From positions 1 to 58,201 of the forward strand of contig JAFAPC010000175.1 of assembly GCA_019247305.1 (NCBI GenBank): 58,201 nt of DNA. The letters run 5' to 3'. The DNA is from Pseudonocardiales bacterium (GTDB taxonomy: Bacteria > Actinomycetota > Actinomycetes > Mycobacteriales > Pseudonocardiaceae). Below, piece by piece: positions 8,622 through 17,471 of this stretch. A model generated the notes under the pieces. That model ran no database searches and was not told the origin of the DNA. It was given only the letters and a program-made list of their open reading frames with translations. The stretch's first letter is position 1. Each line of letters opens with the position of its first letter. The position numbers and the translations under genes are program-made.

Positions 8622-9638
8622 CTATCCGATTAGCCGGGAGTAGTTGCTCGCACGCATGCTCCGCGACTTGGCGAGATCCCGGGTAACGTTGATCCGCTTC
8701 AGCCAGCGGTCGGTGCCGTCGTAGCGGGCCTTGAACGGCCGGCGACCGTGCACCACACGGTGATTGTTCAAAATAAGGTAGTCCCCTGGGCTGAGCACTA
8801 CGTCTCGTTGGCTCACCTCGATGAGCGCGATGATCGCCTTGTAGGCATCCTTGTTTTCTTTGTTGCCGTCAGGTATCTCCATGAAGTAGGGATCGATCCG
8901 TAGGTACGGATCCGTCGGCGAACCAAAAAGTATTGCGACCGGCTTGGCTGCGTTGTTGATCTGTAGTATGTTCGCGAACGTGTTTTGATCGTTCTTGGTG
9001 TTGTTCTTGGGCAGGTGTGATTCGTCAGGTCGGATGATGAATCGTTCCTGGAACAGAATGTCGATCTGCTTGGATGTGAGCAAGTCGAGGTTGAACGAGC
9101 CAACCGTCGTGGCGACGTTGCCCGGATTGCGCAGCGACGCAAGGATCAGAAAATCAGCGCGGTAGGGATGGAATGCGTCCTCGGTGTGCCAGGTGAGCAA
9201 CTCCTTGCTGTTCATCCCGAGTTGATCCGTCTCATGCTTTCGCATGGGAAACACGTCGTGCACGAGGACGCCGTCCTGCTGGGTTGTCCACCCGAATGGC
9301 TCTCCGACGAGCGAAGCATAGAGCAGCAGGATGACCTCCTCGGGGAACTCCGGTCTTGGCAGGGCGCGACCGCGCCAGTCTTCCGGTGTCGGGCCGATCC
9401 GGTCCTGTTCGATAACGTGGCCGCTGACCACGCAGAACCCGCTTGGTTCTTGGGTCTGGAAGCGACGTAGGAACCGCCGTGTGCGGGTGGGCAGCTCGGA
9501 TGCCCACAGTGGGAGATCCTCGATGAACTGGGGATCCTCCGAGGAAGAGTACCGATTCGTCAGTTCCTCGGCTAATTGCGCTGTTGCCAGCGCCTCGTCA
9601 GGGCCGAGCTCGAGACGTTCGGAACTTAGGTTGTTCAT
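8622..9638 (-). CDS. Fe(II)/2-oxoglutarate arginine beta-hydroxylase-like (VioC/OrfP type)
   Basis: 338 aa, typical for the clavaminate-synthase-like hydroxylases of arginine, asparagine and enduracididine. The HxE iron ligands are His151 and Glu153 (WHTEDAFHPYR), the distal His is His297 in NNHRVVHGRRPF, and the 2OG-binding Arg lies just after (DRWLKR). The WHTEDAFHPY and GDYLILNNHRVVHGR strings are hallmarks of VioC, OrfP and relatives, which make 3-hydroxy- and 3,4-dihydroxyarginine for capreomycidine or streptolidine. The VioD-like gene in the same operon supports an arginine substrate. It looks intact. Confidence 0.87.
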   Translation of the reverse strand: MNNLSSERLELGPDEALATAQLAEELTNRYSSSEDPQFIEDLPLWASELPTRTRRFLRRFQTQEPSGFCVVSGHVIEQDRIGPTPEDWRGRALPRPEFPEEVILLLYASLVGEPFGWTTQQDGVLVHDVFPMRKHETDQLGMNSKELLTWHTEDAFHPYRADFLILASLRNPGNVATTVGSFNLDLLTSKQIDILFQERFIIRPDESHLPKNNTKNDQNTFANILQINNAAKPVAILFGSPTDPYLRIDPYFMEIPDGNKENKDAYKAIIALIEVSQRDVVLSPGDYLILNNHRVVHGRRPFKARYDGTDRWLKRINVTRDLAKSRSMRASNYSRLIG

Positions 9639-9689
9639 AAGATAGTTTCCTTACTGTAAACTAAAGGATCTTGTGTATTTTTGAGTTGG

Positions 9690-11512
9690 TCAGCTTGGCA
9701 ATTCCTTCACCTTTTCCGTCAGGTACGCGGTGAGCTGCGTCGGGGTGGGATGATCGAATACTACACTCGGTCGAATATCCGGGATAGCGAATTCGACGCG
9801 TAACTGAGTGATCAACCGAACGGCGCGCAATGAGTGTCCGCCTTGTTGGAAAAAATTGTCCTCAGGTCCGAGTGACGGATTGTTCAACACCTGCCGGAAG
9901 ATCTGGAGCACCACGTCCTGCGCCTCGACCGACTCCATGGCAGCTTTATGCTGCGGTTGTCGGGACTGCGCCCGCCAGGTGGAAAGCCGCTGACGATCAA
10001 CCTTGCCGTGCCGTGTTTTCGGTAACCCTGCGACGAACAGCAACTCGGTCGGCACAGCCCAGGATGGCAGTCGTTCGCTCAGGTAAGAGGTGAGATCTTG
10101 AAACTCGGCGATCTCGACGGTCGCGCCTGACCGGGTAGCAGGCCCGCCGAGGAGCGCCCAACGAGAAACGCGACCAACCCGGCGTCGCCCGAGTCATCGA
10201 GCGCCACGGCCGCCTGCTCGATGCCCGGGTGGGTGGCGAGGACTGCCTCGACCTGCTGGGGCTCCAACCGGTGTCCGCGCACCTTAAGCTGATCGTCGTA
10301 ACGGCCAAGAAACACCAGCTGGCCGGTGGAATCGATCAGTCCGCGGTCGCCGGTGCGGTAGACGCGTTGTCCGAGATGCACCGGATCGTCGACGAATTTC
10401 CGCGCTGTGGCGTATGGGTCGTCAAGATAGCCACGTGCCAGCGTTGGACCGCCGATGTACACCTCGCCGGCGTCGCCGTCGGGAACCACAAGCCCGTCTC
10501 GTCGCACAGTCACCGTAGTGCAAGACAGGGGCATGCCGACGGGGACGAATGTATCATGCTCACCGAGCGTGCCGTCGTACATAGTCGAGGTGCAGGAGGC
10601 CTCGGTGACACCGTAGACGTGCACCAGCCGGGTGTGCTGGGTCTGTTGCCAGCGGCGATATGCGGTCGGATCCATATGCTCGCCGCCGACGACCAGCAGC
10701 CGCAGCTGCTGTGGTGCCTGCTTTCCGGTGGCCTGCAGCCAGTGAGCGTATTCGTACCAATACTGCGTGGTCATTTCGACAACGGTGATCCGGCCACGCT
10801 CGATCAGCTCATGTAGATCCTGGGCAGACAGGATTCGAGTGTCCCTCCGACACACCACGGTCCCGCCGGCTAGCAGCGGCGGGAACACCTCTTCCAGAAT
10901 CACGTCGAATCCGGGCGGAGCCAGCTGTAGCCATCGATCCGTCGATTGTAAGTTGAGTCGCTCGGTGACCGCTTGCGCGAAAAGCGATAGACCGGCCCGG
11001 TCGACGAGGACCCCCTTGGGAGTGCCAGTGGAACCGGAGGTAAACATCAAGTACGCAATCTGCTCGGGCGACGGCTGCACCGCCGAGGGCTGAGGTGCAA
11101 GCGCGGTGTCCGGTTCGATGGCAAGGTCGACGAGAGGTGCGCCCTGTAGTTCCGGTGTGGGTATGCCGCGAGTGATCCAGGCACTCGCGCCGATCCGTGC
11201 GACCAGGTCCGCGCGCAGGGCGGGGGCAAGCTCGGCGTCCAACACAGCGAACGCTCCACCGACCTTGAGGGTGGCCAGGATTCCGATGACCACATCGAGT
11301 GGCAGCTCGGCGAGCACGCCAACGGTGCGGTCGGTGCTGACCCCCATGTCTCGTAGCCGGTGGGCAAGCGCGTCAGTGCGTCGGTCGAGCTCGAGGTGGC
11401 TGATGCTGCTGACACCGTCAGTCAGCGCCACAGAATCGGCGCACCGCTCCACGGTGGCCTGCCACGCAGTGATAATGTCTCGGGTGCCAATTGATACCGT
11501 TTTAGCTGTCAT
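9690..11512 (-). pseudogene. NRPS adenylation-PCP protein split by a one-base frameshift
   Basis: The A domain begins at ATG 11510-11512 and carries core motifs LMFTSGSTGTPKG (A3), YGVTEAS (A5), YRTGD (A7) and GRYDDQLKVRGHRLE (A8). The frame then ends at 10079. The C-terminal sublobe (PKTRHGKVDRQRL, with the A10 lysine) and the PCP with its phosphopantetheine serine (FFQQGGHSLRAV) continue in another frame. Adding one C to the CCC run at 10157-10159 joins them smoothly, giving a protein of about 606 aa ending at 9690. A stand-alone A-PCP matches the amino-acid loading units of streptothricin pathways. The start overlaps the aminotransferase stop (ATGA). A sequencing error would equally explain the break. 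Confidence 0.8.
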
Positions 11513-12545
11513 GAGCGGCACTTCTCCAGGTGGGTAGAAAACCGACTCAGTCCGGCGCGGAACGCGGCACTGTCGCCACCGAAGCCGAGGCGAACGTGGC
11601 CCGGCCGGTCGAATGCTTCGCCGGGCACGAGCATAGTTCGATGGGTACGGAGTAGATCAAGGCAGAATTGCTTAGTCTCGGTCAGTCCGCGAATACTCAG
11701 CAGCCCGCACACGCCGCCGTCCGGGCGACGCCAGAAAACTTGATCTTCATGCTCAGCGATCCACTGGTCCAAAAAATGCAAATTCTCCACAAAAGTGTTG
11801 TGCTGTCCTTGATTGGTAACATACGGTGCAGTAGTATCGGGTCAGCGGTGCACCAACCAACCCGAAGTCCAGGGAGTCCGAATACCTTGGAAAAGGTGCC
11901 AAATGTGATTGCCCTTTCATATCGAAACCGGACGTTGGGCAGCGTGACATCATTATAGGTGATCTCACTGAATGCCTCGTCACAAACGAGATAGGCACCG
12001 ACGTCAGTCACCGCTTTGATTAGCTCGTCAAACCCTTCCGCGGATAAGCTTGTGCCCGTTGGATTATTCGGCAGGTTGACGATTACTACACTGATATCCG
12101 GTCTGATGATTTCCCTGATTTGGTCGGTGAATGCCCCGTTTTCGATCAGTGACACGGGTAATCGTCGTACGTCACAGCCGTTTCTCAATGGAAAATTGAC
12201 AAGCGCATGGTAGGCGGGATCGGTAACGACGACCCGAGAACCTGGTTCACAGAGTGTAGCAAGTACGAGCGAGATTGCCTCGCTAGAACCATGGGTCACC
12301 ATGACACCATCGAAATCGCCGTCGAGGTATCTTTCCGCAATAGCGAGACGAAGATCTTGTGACCCTAAGGAGGCGCTGTCGTCGATAAGAATCTCATCTA
12401 GATCCTGTGTTGAAATTCCAGTGATGTGGCGAATTTCCTTGAAAGAGTACGGCTCGACACCGCTTGAGCTTATGTCGTAATCGGAAAAATTAAGATATTC
12501 GCGGTACCATGACTCCAATAGGGGTGCTTCGTTAAGCAACTTCAA
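11509..12545 (-). pseudogene. PLP aminotransferase like capreomycidine synthase (VioD/OrfR), internal deletion and frameshift
   Basis: The frame starts at TTG 12543-12545, seven bases after AGGAG. It shows fold-type I features: VNLPNNPTGTSLS, Asp189 in CDEAF and the PLP lysine Lys220 in FGTFSKVFGLPGLRVGW. It goes out of frame near 11795, after KDSTTL. The C-terminal part resumes in another frame as VENLHFLDQWIAEH...RPDGGVCGLL...GHVRLGFG. Full-length relatives have roughly 40 residues between these points, so this is a deletion, not only a slipped base. In the viomycin and streptothricin pathways this enzyme cyclises hydroxyarginine to capreomycidine. In this sequence it should be inactive. 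Confidence 0.75.
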
Positions 12546-13132
12546 CAGCTCCTATCTTGACGTGTACTTACATCATTGCTGTTTGGTTATTCATTTAACT
12601 GAATCCTAAGCATGGTCGGATTGGTCCCAACTTGCTGCCTGTGCTCACGGGATGCACCTCAACTCGCGAATTTCAAGACCTGCTTGACCATGATATGTTA
12701 GGTAGGACGGTCGCTATGTTAGGTAGCCGTTCACGATGTCTATAGATGATGTCGCTTTGGCTGGAGCCCGAAGGTCGTGCCGATGTCGTTGGGGCCGGGG
12801 TTCCTTGTATGGTTGTATGGTGTTTCGCTGAGGTAGCGGCTCCGCGTGCAGCTCGTCGATGACGTGGCTGCGAGTAACTCTACGTACTGCTCGTCGATCG
12901 TCAGTGCCTCCAGGCATGCAAGTTCTCCTTCGTCTCTTCTTTGCCTATAGTGGCGCCGACATATGTCTAATTATTCCCAGCTGTGTACACAATAGCCATA
13001 TCGCTGCTACCTAACTTTACCCTGTCCACTACGTAAATCCTATGATGAGACTACGGTGAGCAACGGTCGACAAGTTCGCGAGTTCTTCGGAGGTTGTCGT
13101 CATGACACTCTTGATGGGCCTCCCGCACTGGC
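12546..13132. other. Intergenic region upstream of the cluster, with a repeated 9-mer
   Basis: No clear gene. GTTAGGTAG occurs at 12697-12705 and 12718-12726 (21 bp apart, two helical turns) and inverted at 13007-13015. On the minus strand an ATG at 12917 has a well-placed AAGGAG, but the 67-codon frame behind it is not protein-like. The next frame reads LEALTIDEQYVELLAATSS, so a frameshifted small peptide is possible. The promoter of the minus-strand biosynthetic operon must lie in the part nearest 12546. Confidence 0.4.
13122..13132. repeat. Left target-site duplication of the IS (11 bp)
   Basis: CCCGCACTGGC, repeated exactly at 14632-14642. Deleting the IS and one copy joins gggcctcccgcactggc to aggcgggcctcc. 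Confidence 0.85.
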
Positions 13133-14631
13133 CAATGGCGTTAAGTTAGGATCACATGGATGTAAGATCGCTTCGTGGCGCGACGTGGGCAGCAGGTGGT
13201 GGTCGGCGACCGGTTGGCTGATCGGGTCGGGATCGGGGTGCTGGCGAGGGTGTTCACCCCGGGGCTGGTGGATCGGGTGGTCGATGAGGTCGAAGTGCGG
13301 GAGCAGCGCAAGCGGGCGTTGTCGGGGTGGGTGGTGGTGTAGTACCTGCTGGTGATGGTGTTGTTTTTCCCGTCCAGCTATGGCGAGGTGTGGAATGAGC
13401 TGGTGGCGGGTCTGGAGTGGGCCAAGCGGTTGTGGGTAGGGCTGGCGCTGGGGATGCAGCCCACTGCGGCGGCGATTACCTACGCGCGGGGGCGGCTGGG
13501 CTGGGAGGTGATGGCCCGATTGAGGGAGCAGGTGGCTGGGCCGTTGGCGGGGCAGGAGTCCGCCTCCGTGTGTGTCCGGGATGCGGCTGGTCGCGGTGGA
13601 CGGGATGTGTGTGGATGTGCCGAAGGCGCCGGAGAACGCCAGAGGAGTTCGTCTATCCGGGCAACGACGAGCGCCGGGGCCGTTCCCGCAGATCCGCCTG
13701 GTGGGCTTCGGTGAGTGTGGGACGGGCGCGGTGCTGGGGGCGGCCTGCTCAGCACTGGCCACCGGCGAGCGAGCCGTGCCCGTCAGTTACTAGGCAGACT
13801 CCAGCGTGGTGATCTGCTGGTCGCCAACCGTAATTTCCTGTCGCATGGCCTGCTCACCGAGGTGCTGGCCGCCGGGGTGCACGTGCTGTGGCGGGCCAAC
13901 TCCGACATCGACCTGCCGGTGCCCGAGGTGCTCTCCGATGGCACGTATCGGTTACGGATCGCCGAGGCTGCCGCCTCCCGGCGCCTGCGCCGTCAGGGTG
14001 GGGACCCCCAGGACATTCCCGGTATCGACGTTCGGGTGATCGAGTACTCGGTCGCGGGGGTGAGGACGGGGAAGCGAAGTCTTTCGAGACCTTCACCCTG
14101 GTCACCGACCTCCTCGAAACCTGCGGGTGCTCATCGCGGAGCAGGCCGCGGCTGCCTACGCCCGGCGCTGGCAGCTGGAGACCTGCTTCGACGAGCTGGA
14201 CACCTCCCTGCGCGACGGTGCCGCTGTGGTGCTGCGCTCGAAGTCCCCGCCGCTGATCCGCCAGGAACCCTACGCGATGCTCCTCTGCTACCAAGCCATC
14301 CGCACCCTGATCAGCCACGCCGCCGACACCGCCGGGATCGATCCGGCCCGGATCTCCTTCACCCGCACCCGCGACGGGATCCGGGGCCGCATCAGCGATC
14401 CCGGCTGTTTTTCCCCTCCAGCCCTTGACGACCTCCTCGCCGATCTGACCTTCGAGATCACCCACAGACGCAACTTCGTCCCGCCGCGTCCACACCGCCG
14501 CTACACAAGGGAGACCAAACGATCGGGCGGCCGGTACAAAACCCGCAAACCAGGCGAATCAGCCAGGCTGACCCCCCTTATCGTGATCAAGTACTGGCGA
14601 CTGCCTGCGCCTACTTAACTTAACGCCATTG
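13133..14631 (+). mobile_element. IS4-family-like insertion sequence, 1499 bp
   Basis: The ends are inverted repeats sharing CAATGGCGTTAAGTTA (13133-13148 and the complement of 14616-14631). The element is flanked by a perfect 11-bp direct repeat CCCGCACTGGC (13122-13132 and 14632-14642), a length usual for IS4-group target duplications. The only gene inside is a degraded transposase. Complete ends with a perfect duplication show the element landed here by transposition and has not been rearranged since, while the transposase has decayed. Confidence 0.88.
13175..14618 (+). pseudogene. IS4-type transposase, nonsense and frameshift mutations
   Basis: From GTG 13175 the frame encodes the IS4 N-terminal domain (DRLADRVGIGVLARVF, then LSGWVVV), hits TAG at 13340-13342 where a Tyr is expected, and continues in frame as YLLVMVLFFPSSYGEVWNEL. 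Later parts lie in shifted frames: MRLVAVDGMCVDVP near 13572, EFVYPGNDERRG, then GDLLVANRNFLSHGLL from about 13803, and IAEQAAAAYARRWQLETCFDEL from 14130, the DDE-type YxxRWxIE region. At least three frame changes are needed. The C-terminus is intact to 14618, just inside the right inverted repeat. Confidence 0.8.
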
Positions 14632-14642
14632 CCCGCACTGGC
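14632..14642. repeat. Right target-site duplication of the IS (11 bp)
   Basis: CCCGCACTGGC, identical to 13122-13132. Confidence 0.85.
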
Positions 14643-14812
14643 AGGCGGGCCTCCTCGACTGCTGAGTTCGCGTATTCAACAGTTCGCCAGTTCTTGTGTG
14701 GGTACCAGCGGCGTAACGGCTCCCGCTCGCACCGGCGTGTAAGGCGATCTTGGCTGCGGTCACAGGCTGATAGCCGAGGGCGTCGGAGAGCGGAACCTTT
14801 TGGGGTTGCGAC

Positions 14813-15070
14813 GTGAGGTCGCACGTTGTGAGTAAGTACGTCAAGGAGGTCGGCTGGTGTCGAGGACGTAGTCCGAGTCAGACGTACGGCAACCCCGTCT
14901 ACTTCAGCAGCACCTGGGCCTCGCCGGTGTTCACGTTCACCGGCGGTGGTGGACCGACCCGAGCCCAGGTCGGCGTTCCCTACAGCAGGGCCGTCCTCGT
15001 TAATGGCTCATACTGCGTGAGTGCCGGGCCCAGCGCCGAGCGAGAGTGCGATCCTCTCCTGACTCTGTGA
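14813..15070 (+). CDS. Hypothetical protein, possibly a 3' remnant
   Basis: 85 codons from ATG 14813. The protein (VYFSSTWASPVFTFTGGGG...) has no motif I recognise. It is followed by a strong 12-bp hairpin, which suggests the end of a transcribed gene. It may be the tail of a larger gene disrupted in the area of the IS. No good ribosome site precedes the ATG. Confidence 0.3.
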   Translation: MRSHVVSKYVKEVGWCRGRSPSQTYGNPVYFSSTWASPVFTFTGGGGPTRAQVGVPYSRAVLVNGSYCVSAGPSAERECDPLLTL

Positions 15071-15090
15071 CACTGTGCTGATCAAGCGCT

Positions 15091-15126
15091 GTGGTGTTCC
15101 AGGGTCTACGGGCGCTGGAACACCAC
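15091..15126 (+). terminator. 12-bp stem-loop, likely terminator
   Basis: GTGGTGTTCCAG (15091-15102) pairs perfectly with CTGGAACACCAC (15115-15126) across a 12-base loop. It follows the stop at 15070 by 20 bases and has no U tract, as usual in high-GC actinobacteria. Confidence 0.6.
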
Positions 15127-15158
15127 GTCCACGGCCAGCGATGAGGGGGCTAATTCGC

Positions 15159-15806
15159 ATGGACTACCCGCACGGCAATCCAGAACCCGCAGGCCAGCCA
15201 CTACCGCGCACGATCGCCGAAGGCGTCGGCGCGCTCGGCCGCCATCTCGCTTGTCCCGTGGGTGCCGCAGGAGCATCGGTGCGGATCGACACTCGCTACT
15301 CGGAGCGCTCACCTGACACCGAGCCGGGCTGGGCCGACGCCGTGACTCTCATCTACTCCGCACCGCCGGTGCGGGTGACCACTGAACGCCGAGATCGTCG
15401 CGATAGTGACCTCGCCACCGCAGCTCGAGAAAGCCTCAGCGGCAGCTGGCCCGCTGCCCCCGCTCATGACCTGGAGGCATGGCTGCTTGAGCGCACCGCC
15501 ACGCTCAACACAGTTCCGACGCTGCCTCAGGCCCACGCCGCGACCGTCGAGGGAAATGCCTACCCCGGAATCAGGACACATCCCGACACGATCGCCGCGT
15601 GGGCCATCGACCTGGGTGATGTCCGCATCTCCGCCAGCGGGCCCGCCACAGTCCTCAACCAGCTCGACATCGAACTGCGCACCACCAACTCCGGCGCTTC
15701 GGCGGAGAGGGCATCTATCGCCATCTCACGACGCGTGCCTTCTCCTACTCGCGGATTCGGGTCAGGCGTTGCCCCTTCCGAACCGTTCGTCGCGGTAACC
15801 CAATGA
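15159..15806 (+). CDS. Hypothetical protein
   Basis: 215 aa from ATG 15159, which has AGGGGG upstream; ATG 15141 is an alternative. The protein is Ala/Thr/Arg-rich with alternating strands (VTLIYSAPPVRVTTERR, WAIDLGDVRISASGPATVL) and no membrane segment or motif I can name. The stop is immediately adjacent to the convergent Tad gene stop. Coding potential is supported by codon bias only. Confidence 0.5.
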   Translation: MDYPHGNPEPAGQPLPRTIAEGVGALGRHLACPVGAAGASVRIDTRYSERSPDTEPGWADAVTLIYSAPPVRVTTERRDRRDSDLATAARESLSGSWPAAPAHDLEAWLLERTATLNTVPTLPQAHAATVEGNAYPGIRTHPDTIAAWAIDLGDVRISASGPATVLNQLDIELRTTNSGASAERASIAISRRVPSPTRGFGSGVAPSEPFVAVTQ

Positions 15807-16163
15807 TCACGCGGCTGGACCCGCGCGCGCTCGAGCCGTCGCGGCACCGAGGCTGCCGAGCCACCCGTCTGGTTGGGCTGCCACGTCCACCAGCACGTCC
15901 CAGCCACGCGTGTGGCAGGACACTAGCCGGACCCGCATCCTCTCGGTTACCCGGCGAGCCTGGGCGCAGGCGTATTCCTCGCCAGCGAGGGCCTGCGCGG
16001 CCCCCGCCAGCGCGGCCAGATCAGCTGCCGACTCGGCTTGATGACGGATGATGACCGCCTCGCCCAGGTACATTCCGAACACCGCCATGCTGACCAGCAC
16101 CGCAATGGCCCCAGCCGCCCACACCGTCGCCACCCCTCGGTCGTCCTCGACGCCTGCCGTCAT
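15807..16163 (-). CDS. TadE/TadG-like secretion-neighbourhood protein (Rv3654c type)
   Basis: 118 aa. After an acidic stub (VEDDRG) comes a TadE-like N-terminal segment with a hydrophobic helix (VATVWAAGAIAVLVSMAVFG) and QAESAADLAALAGAAQAL, the pilin-like signature of the actinobacterial helicase/secretion-neighbourhood TadE-like family. It is the last gene of the Tad operon and its start overlaps the stop of the TadE gene by 4 bp. It is probably a minor pilin or a membrane-anchored pseudopilin. Confidence 0.8.
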   Translation of the reverse strand: MTAGVEDDRGVATVWAAGAIAVLVSMAVFGMYLGEAVIIRHQAESAADLAALAGAAQALAGEEYACAQARRVTERMRVRLVSCHTRGWDVLVDVAAQPDGWLGSLGAATARARAGPAA

Positions 16164-16546
16164 GGCGCCTCCGCAGGTTCCAGTACCGCCGGTTCCAGGA
16201 CCGCTGCCGCCTCGGCCCCGACCTCGATCCCGGGCAACAGCCCGGCCACCGGATTCGCCGACACCCGCGCGGTGACCTCGTCACCACGAATACTCACCGC
16301 CACCACCGCGCCGTGCGGGGCGATCTGCTGGGCGAGTTCCTCAGCGCGGCCCTGCTCACCTCGCGCGGTCAGCCGGGCCGCCTCCCGTGCAGCGTCGACA
16401 CACCGCAACTGTGCTGCCACCGCCGACACGGCGGCCACCACCAAGGCGAGCACGACGACCAGCGAGCACAGGGCGAGCGCCGCCTCCACGGTGACCATGC
16501 CTCGATCGCCGGTGGTTGTTGTGTCGGCTCGGCCGACGGTGGCCAT
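16160..16546 (-). CDS. TadE-family pseudopilin
   Basis: 128 aa from ATG 16544-16546, which overlaps the pilin stop by one base. The TadE-type processing region is GDRGMVTVEAALALCSLVVV near residues 13-32: Gly then a Glu five residues into the hydrophobic helix, as in prepilin-peptidase substrates. The rest is a small extracellular domain (LRCVDAAREAARLTARG). It belongs to the same operon as the DUF4244 pilin and TadA/B/C. Confidence 0.82.
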   Translation of the reverse strand: MATVGRADTTTTGDRGMVTVEAALALCSLVVVLALVVAAVSAVAAQLRCVDAAREAARLTARGEQGRAEELAQQIAPHGAVVAVSIRGDEVTARVSANPVAGLLPGIEVGAEAAAVLEPAVLEPAEAP

Positions 16547-16770
16547 CAGAACTTCACCGACAGCGCGCGCTGTACCAAATCGGTGAGCGCGCCGACGATC
16601 ATGTCGCCGGTCACCACCTTGTAGAGCACTGCTGCGAAGGCTGCCGCAGCGATCGTCCCGATCGCGTACTCGGCAGTGCTCATGCCGGCGTCGCCGCCTA
16701 CCGCACCGGCCAGTCGGGCGATCACCAGTCGCCGCCACTGCCGCGTCACTGTGCTGCCTTTGAACATCAT
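16546..16770 (-). CDS. Flp-pilin-like DUF4244 protein
   Basis: 74 aa. A basic N-terminus precedes GDAGMSTAEYAIGTIAAAAFAAVLY; the small residues before MSTAEYA and Glu at +5 are the Flp/type IV prepilin signature. The C-terminus is short (GALTDLVQRALSVKF). DUF4244 proteins sit between TadC and TadE in most actinobacterial Tad loci (Rv3656c position) and are the probable major pilin subunit. A second Met one codon in (16767) is an equal start. Confidence 0.87.
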   Translation of the reverse strand: MMFKGSTVTRQWRRLVIARLAGAVGGDAGMSTAEYAIGTIAAAAFAAVLYKVVTGDMIVGALTDLVQRALSVKF

Positions 16771-16823
16771 CGGTCAACTCCTGTCTGGATGGGAAATACG
16801 TGTCTGTTACGGGAACAGCGGTC

Positions 16824-17471
16824 TCACCACTGCCGCATCAGGCCAGCGGCCAGTCCGATCAGCACTGGCACGATGCCGATCGCGAGAAAGGCGGGCAGGA
16901 AGCACAACCCCAGTGGGGCCGCGATGAGCACCCCGGCCCGCTGCGCCCGGGCTTCGGAGTGCTCCCGGGCGCCCGCTCGCACCTGCGCCGCCAGCCGGGT
17001 GAGTGACTCGGCGAGCGCGATGCCGCTGCGACCGCTGCGCCGGGCGGCCTTGGCCAGTCGCGCCGTCGCGGTGCACTCCAGGGCCGGCTGCCAGGCCTGC
17101 GTGGGATCCGCCCCCAGGGCGAGCAGCTCCGCGCTCGCCCGCAACGCGGGCCCGACCGGTGCCTCGAGCCCCTCGGCGACCGCCCGGACCGCCACCGGAA
17201 CAGCCATCCCGGCCTGTAGGCAAGCCGCGAGCAGTTCCCAAGCCCCGGCCAGTGCCAGCGGCTGGACGTTGGTGCCAGCGCTGCGTCGAGCCCACCGAAT
17301 GATTCCGTGCCGCACTACCCCGCGCCCAGTCACCCAGTGGGTACCCAAAGCTGAGTCGGCCGTGGCCGACCGCTGCGGCCTCGACCGCAACCTTGATCGG
17401 GGCCCCGCCGGACCGGGGGCCAGCACCAGCGCCGCCGCCATCAGCAGCATCGCCAGCAGCTGCGCGGTCAT
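16824..17471 (-). CDS. tadC: Type II secretion F-domain protein TadC
   Basis: 215 aa from ATG 17469-17471, overlapping TadB by 4 bp. One N-terminal helix (LLAMLLMAAALVLAPG) and two near the C-terminus (VLIAAPLGLCFLPAFLAIGI, VPVLIGLAAGL) flank a cytoplasmic GspF-like domain (LAAQVRAGAREHSEARAQRA). In Tad systems TadB and TadC form the inner-membrane platform that the TadA ATPase turns. Confidence 0.85.
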   Translation of the reverse strand: MTAQLLAMLLMAAALVLAPGPAGPRSRLRSRPQRSATADSALGTHWVTGRGVVRHGIIRWARRSAGTNVQPLALAGAWELLAACLQAGMAVPVAVRAVAEGLEAPVGPALRASAELLALGADPTQAWQPALECTATARLAKAARRSGRSGIALAESLTRLAAQVRAGAREHSEARAQRAGVLIAAPLGLCFLPAFLAIGIVPVLIGLAAGLMRQW

